Shown here piece after piece: positions 52,683 to 59,240 of a stretch of DNA of 64,000 nucleotides (the first letter of the stretch is position 1; every line of letters starts with the position of its first letter). The DNA lies in NCBI RefSeq assembly GCF_035825295.1, contig NZ_JAYMGI010000002.1, positions 2,458,001 to 2,522,000 on the forward strand. Direction: 5' to 3'. The DNA is from Actinacidiphila sp. DG2A-62 (GTDB taxonomy: Bacteria > Actinomycetota > Actinomycetes > Streptomycetales > Streptomycetaceae). Position numbers and translations under genes: made by a program. The notes beneath the pieces are model-generated. The model was not told where the DNA came from. It worked only from the letters and a program-made list of their open reading frames with translations, and ran no database searches.

Positions 52683-53249
52683 ATGCCGAGGAGCGGGGAA
52701 GCAGCACGTCGGCGGCTGCAGCAGGCCGCGCTGGAACTCTTCGCCGAGCGCGGCTTCGACCAGACGCCGGTGGAGGCGATCGCCGCGCGCGCCGGAGTGA
52801 CCGAGCGGACCTTCTACCGCCACTTCGCGGACAAGCGCGAGATGTTCTTCGACGGGGAGACCGAGCTGCGCGACCTGCTCGTGCGGGCCGCCACGGCCGT
52901 CCCGCACGGCGTGAAGCCGCTGCCGGCCCTGCGCGCGGCCTTCCACGAGGCGGTGCCGCTGTTCGAGCGCAACCGCCCGTTCACCGAGCCCGCCGCGCGG
53001 ATCATCGCCGAGACCCCGGCGCTGCGTGAGCGCTCGCTGGCCAAGCACGCCCTGCTGGTGGAGGCGCTGACCGGCGCGCTGCGGGCGCGCGGCGCCGACG
53101 CCGGGACCGCGCCGCTGTACGCCCAGGTCGCGATGGACACCCTCACGGTCGCCACCCACCGCTGGATGCGGGACCCGTCCGTCCCCCTGCACGACCAGAT
53201 CGACCTGGCCTTCCGCGAGCTGCGGCTCGCCGCGGCGGCCCTCAAGTAG
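52683..53249 (+). CDS. TetR-family transcriptional regulator
   Basis: 188 aa from ATG 52683; TAGGGT ends six bases before the ATG, so the mRNA is probably leaderless. The HTH region is RRLQQAALELFAERGFDQTP, AIAARAGVTERTFYRHF, DKREMFF. The C-terminal domain has the PLFERNRPF and LAKHALLVEALTGAL helices typical of TetR_C. It very likely represses the divergent SDR gene via three operators in the 98-base gap. Confidence 0.9.
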   Translation: MPRSGEAARRRLQQAALELFAERGFDQTPVEAIAARAGVTERTFYRHFADKREMFFDGETELRDLLVRAATAVPHGVKPLPALRAAFHEAVPLFERNRPFTEPAARIIAETPALRERSLAKHALLVEALTGALRARGADAGTAPLYAQVAMDTLTVATHRWMRDPSVPLHDQIDLAFRELRLAAAALK

Positions 53250-53315
53250 CCGGGCGCGGCTCGGGCCCGGCGGGCGGAAGCGGCCCGGGTCCGAGCCGCC
53301 CACCGGGCCCGGGTC

Positions 53316-53341
53316 GGCCGCCGGGCCCGGGCCCGGCGGCC
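53316..53341. terminator. Palindromic hairpin between TetR and rpmF
   Basis: A perfect 26-base GC palindrome starts GGCCGCCGGGCCCGG and is mirrored to its end. It lies between the converging ends of the TetR gene and the L32 gene, so it may end transcription from both sides. Confidence 0.6.
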
Positions 53342-53387
53342 GGTGGCCGCCCGCGCGCACCCGCGCCCGCGCCCGCACCCGCGCCCG

Positions 53388-53558
53388 TCAGCCGGCGGGA
53401 TCGATCAGCCCCCGTTCGTACGCCTTCCGCAGACGCTGCGGGACCAGGTAGGACGCACCGGCCACGGTGACGGGCACGAGCCGCGGGGGCGCGGCCTTCC
53501 AGCGCGCCCGGCGGTGGCGGGTGTTGGCGCGGGACATCCTGCGTTTGGGTACGGCCAC
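53388..53558 (-). CDS. rpmF: 50S ribosomal protein L32, zinc-independent paralogue
   Basis: 56 aa from GTG 53558 (GAGGAGAG upstream), beginning [22 protein letters not shown], shown here in two parts of the usual L32 pattern. The normal L32 zinc ribbon (two Cys pairs) is absent: there is no cysteine at all, and the C-terminus ends [10 protein letters not shown]. Such Cys-free paralogues replace zinc-binding ribosomal proteins in zinc limitation and are under Zur control in Streptomyces. It lies downstream of rpmB and rpsN on the same strand. Confidence 0.9.
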   Translation of the reverse strand: MAVPKRRMSRANTRHRRARWKAAPPRLVPVTVAGASYLVPQRLRKAYERGLIDPAG

Positions 53559-53666
53559 GGGTCTCTCCTCGGGTACGGCGGGCGGGGCCGGCACGCGGGC
53601 GGACGTTCGTCGGTGGGCGACGACGGGGGCGGGCGACAGCGGGCGGCGGGGCGGCGGACGGCCCGG

Positions 53667-53972
53667 CTACCAACTGCTCTTGCGGACGCCGGGCAGTTCG
53701 CCCGCGTGCGCCATCGCGCGCAGCCGGACCCGCGAGACCCCGAAGGCCCGCAGGTGGCCGCGCGGTCGGCCGTCGACGGCGTCGCGGTTGCGTACCCGGG
53801 TGGCGCTGGCGTCGCGCGGCTGCCGGCCCAGCTCCCGCCGGGCCGCCTCGCGCTCCTCGGGGGTCGAGGCCGGCGCGGCGATGATCCGCTTCAGCTCGGC
53901 GCGGCGCGCGGCGTACCGGGCGACCACGGCGCGGCGCTGCTCGTTCTTGGCGATCTTGCTCTTCTTGGCCAT
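53667..53972 (-). CDS. rpsN: 30S ribosomal protein S14, zinc-independent paralogue
   Basis: 101 aa from ATG 53972. [20 protein letters not shown], then [20 protein letters not shown] and [20 protein letters not shown], is the S14 long form without the CxxC zinc site of the short type. The start overlaps the rpmB stop by one base (TGATG), so they are co-translated. It would substitute for the zinc-binding S14 when zinc is scarce. Confidence 0.94.
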   Translation of the reverse strand: MAKKSKIAKNEQRRAVVARYAARRAELKRIIAAPASTPEEREAARRELGRQPRDASATRVRNRDAVDGRPRGHLRAFGVSRVRLRAMAHAGELPGVRKSSW

Positions 53973-54208
53973 CAGACGACGCCGCCCCTGGCGCGGATGC
54001 GCGCGACGGCGGCCTCGATCCCGATGGCGTCCACCGTCTTGATGCCCTTGGCGCTCAGCGTGAGCCGCACGTAGCGACCCTCGCCCGGCAGCCAGTAGCG
54101 CTTGCGCTGGATGTTCGGGTCGAAGCGGCGCGGGGTGCGCCGGTGGGAGTGCGAGATCGCGTTGCCGAAGCCGGGCTTGCGCCCGGTGAGCTGGCAGTGG
54201 GCGGACAT
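53972..54208 (-). CDS. rpmB: 50S ribosomal protein L28, zinc-independent paralogue
   Basis: 78 aa from ATG 54208, with GAGG about 9 bases upstream. [20 protein letters not shown], then [19 protein letters not shown] and [16 protein letters not shown] are L28 blocks. The second Cys of the usual Cys pair is missing (only C5 remains), so no zinc ribbon can form. It is the first of three minus-strand ribosomal genes and is divergent from rpmG across a Zur-like box. Confidence 0.93.
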   Translation of the reverse strand: MSAHCQLTGRKPGFGNAISHSHRRTPRRFDPNIQRKRYWLPGEGRYVRLTLSAKGIKTVDAIGIEAAVARIRARGGVV

Positions 54209-54261
54209 GGGAGGTCCTCCGGACGGTCGGATGGAGTGAGCGCGCTCACCGTAGCGCTTTA

Positions 54262-54276
54262 TGAAAATGAAAACCA
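54262..54276. promoter_or_regulatory. Zur-like box between rpmB and rpmG
   Basis: TGAAAATGAAAACCA matches the first nine bases and last two of the palindromic Zur consensus TGAAAATGATTTTCA (11 of 15). It sits in an AT-rich pocket that contrasts with the flanking GC. It lies 54-68 bases before rpmB and 19-33 before rpmG, able to control both. Confidence 0.68.
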
Positions 54277-54294
54277 GTAGCGTATGATGGGAGC

Positions 54295-54459
54295 ATGGCA
54301 CGCAACGAACTCCGCCCGATCATCAAGCTGCGGTCCACCGCGGGGACCGGCTACACCTACGTGACCCGCAAGAACCGCCGCAACGACCCCGACCGCCTGG
54401 TCCTGCGCAAGTACGACCCGGTCGCCGGACGCCACGCCGACTTCCGAGAGGAGCGCTGA
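54295..54459 (+). CDS. rpmG: 50S ribosomal protein L33, zinc-independent paralogue
   Basis: 54 aa from ATG 54295. It reads [54 protein letters not shown], as in L33. No cysteine is present, in contrast to the zinc-binding L33 with two Cys pairs. It is the first of a plus-strand set rpmG-rpmE-COG0523 and is divergent from rpmB. GATGGGAGC is a weak ribosome site just before the ATG. Confidence 0.94.
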   Translation: MARNELRPIIKLRSTAGTGYTYVTRKNRRNDPDRLVLRKYDPVAGRHADFREER

Positions 54460-54465
54460 GCAGCG

Positions 54466-54717
54466 ATGAAACCCGGCATCCACCCGCCGTACGAGCCGGT
54501 CGTCTTCCGCGACCGCGCCGCCGGCTTCGCCTTCCTCACCCGCTCGACGGTCACGAGCGAGCAGACCGTCGAGTGGGAGGACGGCCGCACCTACCCCGTC
54601 GTGGACGTCGAGATCTCCTCGGCGAGCCACCCCTTCTACACCGGCACCCAGCGCGTCCTGGACACCGCCGGCCGGGTCGAGCGCTTCCGCCGCCGCTACG
54701 AGCGGGGGGACCGGTGA
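54466..54717 (+). CDS. rpmE2: 50S ribosomal protein L31 type B
   Basis: 83 aa from ATG 54466, six bases after the rpmG stop. [20 protein letters not shown], then [20 protein letters not shown] and [20 protein letters not shown], are type B L31 blocks. It lacks the CxxC of the zinc-binding type A. The stop overlaps the next gene's start (GTGA). Type B L31 genes are part of the Zur regulon in many actinomycetes. Confidence 0.94.
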   Translation: MKPGIHPPYEPVVFRDRAAGFAFLTRSTVTSEQTVEWEDGRTYPVVDVEISSASHPFYTGTQRVLDTAGRVERFRRRYERGDR

Positions 54718-55906
54718 GCCCCTGGCCGGCGGGCGGCGGACCGGCCGACGCCTGGCCGGCGAACGGTCCGCTGCCGGTGGCGGTCCTCGCCGGCCTGTGC
54801 GTCGACGCCCGGACCGCGGCGGTCGAGGAGATCCTGCGGACCGTGCCCGGCGCCGTCGTCCTGCACCACGACCTGTCGGCGGCGCCCGCCGGGCGGGTGC
54901 GCCGCACGGTCCGCGACGCCACGGGGGTGATCGACTCCGGCGGCGCTCCCCTGGCCGACGACTGCGCCTGCTGCGCCCTGCGCGAGGACCTGGTCCCGGC
55001 GCTGCTGCGGCTGGCGGACGAGGGGCGGCACCGCTTCGCGGTGGTGGAGCTGTGGGACTCCGTCGAGCCCCAGGCCATGGCGGACGTCATCGCGGCCGCG
55101 GGCGATCCGGTGGCGCTGAGCGGCGTCGCGACCGCGGTCGACCCCGCGCTGGTGCTGCCCCTCCTCGGCGACGGCGACGACCTGGCCGAGGTCGGGCTCG
55201 CCGCGGCGCGGGCCGACCGGCGCACCGTCGCCGACACCTTCGCCCGGCAGATCGAGTACCCGGCGCTGCTCGCCCTCGCCGAGGGCGAGCAGCCGGCCGA
55301 CGCCACCGACCTGGCCCTGCTCGCCCAGCTCACGCCGGCCGCCCGGCGGGTGCGGGTCGGCGCGGGGGCGCTCGGCCGGCTCTGCTGGCCGGCTTCGACC
55401 CGGCCGCGGCGGCCGCCCGGCAGCACCCCGGCTGCGCGCTGCTTCCGCAGGAGGCCGATGAGCACGGCGTCAGCACGCTGGTGTGGCGGGGCCGCCGCCC
55501 GTTCCACCCGGCGCGGCTGCACGCCGCGCTGGAGGAGCTGGCCTGCGCCGCCGCCCGCAGCCGGGGGCGGTTCTGGCTCGCCGACCGCCCCGACGAGCTG
55601 ATCGGCTGGGACGCGGCGGGCGGCGCGCTGTGCGTCGAGCCGGCCGGCCCCTGGCTGGCCTCGCTGCCGGACGCCGCGTGGGAGCTGGTGCCGGCCGAGC
55701 GCCGGGTCGCCGCCGCGCTGGACTGGCACCCGCGGCACGGCGACCGCGGCCAGCACCTGGCCTTCACCTCCCCCGGGCTGGACCGCGACGCCCTGGTCGC
55801 GCTCCTCGACGCCTGCCTGCTCACGGACGCCGAGTACGCCGCGGGCCCCGACGCCTGGCGCCGGCTCCCCCATCCCTTCGACGCCTTCCTCGCACCGGCC
55901 TCCTAG
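54714..55906 (+). pseudogene. COG0523 (CobW-like) protein lacking the P-loop, broken by a one-base frameshift
   Basis: From GTG 54714 (overlapping the L31 stop) frame 1 reads LPVAVLAGLCVDARTAAVEE, then DDCACCALREDLVPALLRLA (the CxCC-like metal-site region of COG0523 proteins), VVELWDSVEPQAMADVIAAA and RRTVADTFARQIEYPALLAL, ending in step at about 55372. The rest continues in another frame: ALLAGFDPAAAAARQHPGCA, STLVWRGRRPFHPARLHAAL, and on to 55906. One missing G in the CGGCTCTGC run near 55378 would join them as GRALLAGFD. No GxxGxGKT Walker A is present, so it cannot bind GTP in the usual way. The intact product would be about 397 aa and is probably a zinc metallochaperone-like protein of the Zur set. 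Confidence 0.82.
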
Positions 55907-55987
55907 CCGCCCCGCCCCGGCCTCCTAGCCGCCCGCCGGCTTCCTAGCCGCCACGGCCGCGGGGCGTTTTCGGCCGCGGCGGAGACC

Positions 55988-56653
55988 TCAGTCGCGGGGC
56001 AGCACGCCCAGCAGGGACGCGGTGAGGGAGACGCGGAGGGCGTCGCGCAGGTCCAGGTGGAGGACGCCGAGGGCGGGCTCGTCCTCGTAGGCGGCCAGCA
56101 GGCTGGGCGGGGGCGGGACGTAGGCCGACAGCGCGCCGGCCGAGATCAGGGTCATCAGGCAGAACATCTGCGCGCCGTCGCCGAGTTCGGGCAGGTGGCG
56201 GCGGAGCAGGTCGGTCATGGCCGCGAGCCGCGCGAGGGACGAGCGCTTGTGGCGCTTGACCACCTCGACCGAGACGTTGTGCTCCAGGACGCCGCCCTGC
56301 GCGCCGAAGAGGTCGCACAGCACGGCCCGGCCGGCCAGCGACCGGCTGAGGATCTCGGCCAGGCGCTCCGCCCGCGCCCGCGGGGCGGCGTCCGCGTCGA
56401 TGCCCGCGGCCAGTTCGTCCGCCAGCTCGGCGAGCCAGCTCTCCAGGAAGACGTCCAGCAGTTCGAGCAGCACCGCCTCGCGCGACTCGAAGTACCGCAG
56501 GACGTTCGACTTGGCCAGGCCCACCCGGCGGCTGAGCTCGTTGAGGCTCACCTCGGCCACGGGCATCTCGTCGAGCATCGCCGCCGCCGTGTCCAGGATC
56601 GCCCGGCGGCGGATCTCCCGCTGCTCCTCGCTGCGCGCCCGCTGAAACGTCAC
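55988..56653 (-). CDS. TetR-family transcriptional regulator
   Basis: 221 aa from GTG 56653. The HTH part is QREIRRRAILDTAAAMLDEM, SLNELSRRVGLAKSNVLRYF and ESREAVLLELLDVF. The C-terminal ligand domain is TetR_C-like with a Pro-rich YVPPPPSLL loop. It is divergent from an SDR gene; the shared 100-base promoter contains three copies of an AGACCG..GGTCT palindrome, so it probably represses the SDR and itself. Confidence 0.9.
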   Translation of the reverse strand: MTFQRARSEEQREIRRRAILDTAAAMLDEMPVAEVSLNELSRRVGLAKSNVLRYFESREAVLLELLDVFLESWLAELADELAAGIDADAAPRARAERLAEILSRSLAGRAVLCDLFGAQGGVLEHNVSVEVVKRHKRSSLARLAAMTDLLRRHLPELGDGAQMFCLMTLISAGALSAYVPPPPSLLAAYEDEPALGVLHLDLRDALRVSLTASLLGVLPRD

Positions 56654-56671
56654 GGGTGCAGTCTAGCTTAA

Positions 56672-56738
56672 AGACCGCTGGTCTCTTGACAGGAGACCGG
56701 CGGTCTTTTAATTTGGCGGCACAACAGACCGGTGGTTC
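56672..56738. promoter_or_regulatory. TetR operators and promoter between the TetR gene and the SDR gene
   Basis: AGACCGCTGGTCT (56672-56684), AGACCGGCGGTCT (56694-56706) and the looser AGACCGGTGGTTC (56726-56738) share one palindromic pattern. The first two start 22 bases apart. TTGACA at 56686-56691 and TAATTT at 56709-56714, with 17 bases between, form a plus-strand promoter for the SDR gene, with the second operator inside its spacer. Confidence 0.78.
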
Positions 56739-56753
56739 TTCAAGGAGTGCGCC

Positions 56754-57731
56754 ATGAGCGGCGACAACTGGACCGAGCAGCACATCCCCGACCAGCGCGG
56801 CCGGGTGGCGATCGTGACCGGCGCCAACACCGGGCTGGGCTTCCAGACCGCCCGGATGCTCGCGCTGCACGGCGCGACGGTGGTCCTCGCGGTCCGCGAC
56901 GTCGAGAAGGGCGAGCGGGCCGCCACCCGGATCACGGAGGAGGCGGCGGCCCGGGGCGTCGCCGCCCGGCACCGGGCCGCCGCCGTCCGAGGCGAGGCCG
57001 GGGTCGCGGGCGGCGTCACCGTCCAGGCCCTCGACCTGGCCTGCTTGGACTCGGTCCGCTCCGCCGCGGCCGACCTGCGCGCGGCCCACCCGCGCATCGA
57101 CCTGCTGATCAACAACGCGGGCGTGATGTACACCCCGCGGCGGACCACCGCCGACGGCTTCGAGCTGCAGTTCGGCACCAACCACCTCGGCCACTTCGCG
57201 CTGACCGGCCTGCTGCTGGACCGGCTCCTGCCGGTCCCCGGCTCCCGCGTCGTGACGGTCAGCAGCACCGGTCACCGCATCCGGGCCGCCATCCACTTCG
57301 ACGACCTGCAGTGGGAGCGCTCGTACAGCCGCGTCGGCGCGTACGGCCAGGCCAAGCTCGCCAACCTGATGTTCACCTACGAGCTGCAGCGCCGGCTCGC
57401 GCCGCACGGCACCACGATCGCGGTGGCCGCGCACCCCGGCCTGTCGGACACCGAACTCGCCCGCAACACCCCCGCCGCGCTCCGCCTGCCCGTGACCTGG
57501 CTCGCGCCGCTGATCGCCCAGAAGGCGGAGATGGGCGCCCTGCCCACGCTGCGCGCGGCCACCGACCCGGCCGTCACCGGCGGCCAGTACTACGGCCCCG
57601 GCAACCGGGGCGAGGTGCGCGGCTACCCCAAGGTGGTCGCCTCCAGCCCCGCCTCCCACGACCGGGCCGTCCAGCAGCGCCTGTGGACCGTTTCCGAGGA
57701 GCTGACCGGGGTGACGTTCGCCGTGGCGTGA
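56754..57731 (+). CDS. Short-chain dehydrogenase/reductase (retinol dehydrogenase-like)
   Basis: 325 aa from ATG 56754 (AAGGAG 6 bases upstream). Motifs are VAIVTGANTGLGFQTARMLA, VVLAVRDVEKGERAA, LLINNAGVMYTPRR, GTNHLGHFALTGLLLDRL, VTVSSTGHRI and the Tyr-Lys GAYGQAKLANLMFTY. An insertion of about 25 residues (AAARGVAARHRAAAVRGEAG) lengthens the region after strand 3. It belongs to the light-dependent reductase/retinol dehydrogenase-like SDR group. It is controlled by the TetR gene next to it. Confidence 0.92.
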   Translation: MSGDNWTEQHIPDQRGRVAIVTGANTGLGFQTARMLALHGATVVLAVRDVEKGERAATRITEEAAARGVAARHRAAAVRGEAGVAGGVTVQALDLACLDSVRSAAADLRAAHPRIDLLINNAGVMYTPRRTTADGFELQFGTNHLGHFALTGLLLDRLLPVPGSRVVTVSSTGHRIRAAIHFDDLQWERSYSRVGAYGQAKLANLMFTYELQRRLAPHGTTIAVAAHPGLSDTELARNTPAALRLPVTWLAPLIAQKAEMGALPTLRAATDPAVTGGQYYGPGNRGEVRGYPKVVASSPASHDRAVQQRLWTVSEELTGVTFAVA

Positions 57732-57801
57732 GGCTGCGGCGCGGCCCCGGGGGTACCGGCAGTGCCTCCCACCGCCCGCGGGCAGCGCCTACGGTGAGGG
57801 G

Positions 57802-58689
57802 ATGGCCACGACCGACCCGCGCACCGAGATCAGGGAGTTTCTGCGCTCGCGCCGCGCGCGGATCACACCCGAGCAGGCCGGGCTCCCCGTCTACGGCGGC
57901 AACCGCCGGGTCACGGGCCTGCGCCGCGAGGAGGTGGCGCTGCTGGCCGGGGTCTCGGTCGACTACTACGTGCGGATGGAGCGCGGCAGCCTCGCCGGAG
58001 CCTCCGACGGGGTGCTCGACGCGTTGGCCCGCGCCCTGCGGCTGGACGAGGCCGAGCGCGACCATCTGTTCCGCCTCGCGCGCCGGTCCAGGGAGCCCGG
58101 CGGCGCACGCCGCCGGCGCCCCGCCGTGACGGTGCGTCCGGCGCTCCGGCAGGTGCTCGACGCCATCGCCGACGCACCGGCCTGGATCTGCAACGCCCGT
58201 TACGACGTGCTGGCCATGAACCGGCTCGCCCGCGCGCTGTACGCACCGCTGCTGGCCGACCGGCGGCGGCCGGCGAACACCGCGCGGTTCGTCTACCTGG
58301 ACCCCGCGGCGGAGACGTTCTTCGTCGACCACGACCGCGTCACCCGCGACGTGGCCGCGAAGCTGCGCATGGAAGCCGGCCGCGACCCGTACGACGAGGA
58401 GCTGATCGCCCTGATCGGCGAGCTGTCGACGCGCAGCGACGTGTTCCGGCGGCGGTGGGCGTCCCAGGACGTACGGCTCCACCGGTCCGGACGCAAGCGC
58501 TTGCACCATCCGGTGGTGGGCCGGCTTGACCTGGACGTCGAGTCGATGGAGATGTCCGCCGAGCCCGGCCTGCTCCTGAACGTGTACACCGCGCCCGCCG
58601 GCACGGCGACCGCCGACGGCCTGGCCCTGCTGGCGTCCTGGGCGGCCGGCCAGGAGGAGCCGGCGACCGAGACCGAAGCGCCCCGCTGA
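57802..58689 (+). CDS. XRE-family regulator with an MmyB-like ligand domain
   Basis: 295 aa from ATG 57802. The N-terminus, [40 protein letters not shown] and RMERGSLAGASDGVLDALAR, is the HTH_31/XRE class. The C-terminus is the MmyB-like domain (WICNARYDVLAMNRLARALY, and HRSGRKRLHHPVVGRLDLD), which in family members binds fatty acids or other lipophiles. The same family is fused to an SDR at 49.7 kb; here it is separate from, and just downstream of, an SDR gene. TACGGT lies six bases before the ATG. Confidence 0.9.
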   Translation: MATTDPRTEIREFLRSRRARITPEQAGLPVYGGNRRVTGLRREEVALLAGVSVDYYVRMERGSLAGASDGVLDALARALRLDEAERDHLFRLARRSREPGGARRRRPAVTVRPALRQVLDAIADAPAWICNARYDVLAMNRLARALYAPLLADRRRPANTARFVYLDPAAETFFVDHDRVTRDVAAKLRMEAGRDPYDEELIALIGELSTRSDVFRRRWASQDVRLHRSGRKRLHHPVVGRLDLDVESMEMSAEPGLLLNVYTAPAGTATADGLALLASWAAGQEEPATETEAPR

Positions 58690-58787
58690 CGTTCCGGCCT
58701 TTGCGGCTCCCACGGCCCCGGCGCGACCCGGGCGCCCGACCCATGACCTCGGGCCGGGCACCCGGGCGCCGTCCTACGGACGCCTGG

Positions 58788-59240
58788 TCAGCGGTGGCTC
58801 TCGGGCAGCGGGATGGTGTGCCGCACCGGGGTGTTGGCGTAGGCGTGGACCAGCCACTCGCCGTTGCGCTTGACGAAGAACCACATGCCGCGGATGGCGT
58901 GCTCGACCGGCACCTCCACCGATCCGGGCAGGTAGGCGCCGCCCTCCGAGACCAGCAGCATGATGTCGTCGGAGATGTAGCGCAGTTCCAGGGGCGAACC
59001 GAGCACGTGGGTGCCCTTCCACTTGCCGGCGAACGACTCGGCCATCCAGTCCCGGATCGCGGCACGGGTCTTGAGATTGGCGCCCGGGAGGATGACGCTC
59101 GCGTCCTCCGCGTAGACGGTGGACAGCACGTCCGCGTCGTTGGCGTTCCACGACGTGGTGATGCGCTGGACGATCTCGGTGACGGCCGCGGCGTCCTCGG
59201 GGCGGACGGGCGTGGCTGACGGGGCGGTTTCGGCGGTCAT
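58788..59240 (-). CDS. SgcJ/EcaC-family NTF2-like protein
   Basis: 150 aa from ATG 59240, which overlaps the stop of the upstream phosphatase gene (ATGA). The NTF2-like fold is seen in EIVQRITTSWNANDADVLST, VYAEDASVILPGANLKTRAA, IRDWMAESFAGKW and GMWFFVKRNGEWLVHAYANT. Members of this family act in polyketide or other secondary metabolism or as snoaL-like isomerases; no partner genes are nearby, so the function is open. Translation is likely coupled to the phosphatase gene. Confidence 0.87.
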   Translation of the reverse strand: MTAETAPSATPVRPEDAAAVTEIVQRITTSWNANDADVLSTVYAEDASVILPGANLKTRAAIRDWMAESFAGKWKGTHVLGSPLELRYISDDIMLLVSEGGAYLPGSVEVPVEHAIRGMWFFVKRNGEWLVHAYANTPVRHTIPLPESHR

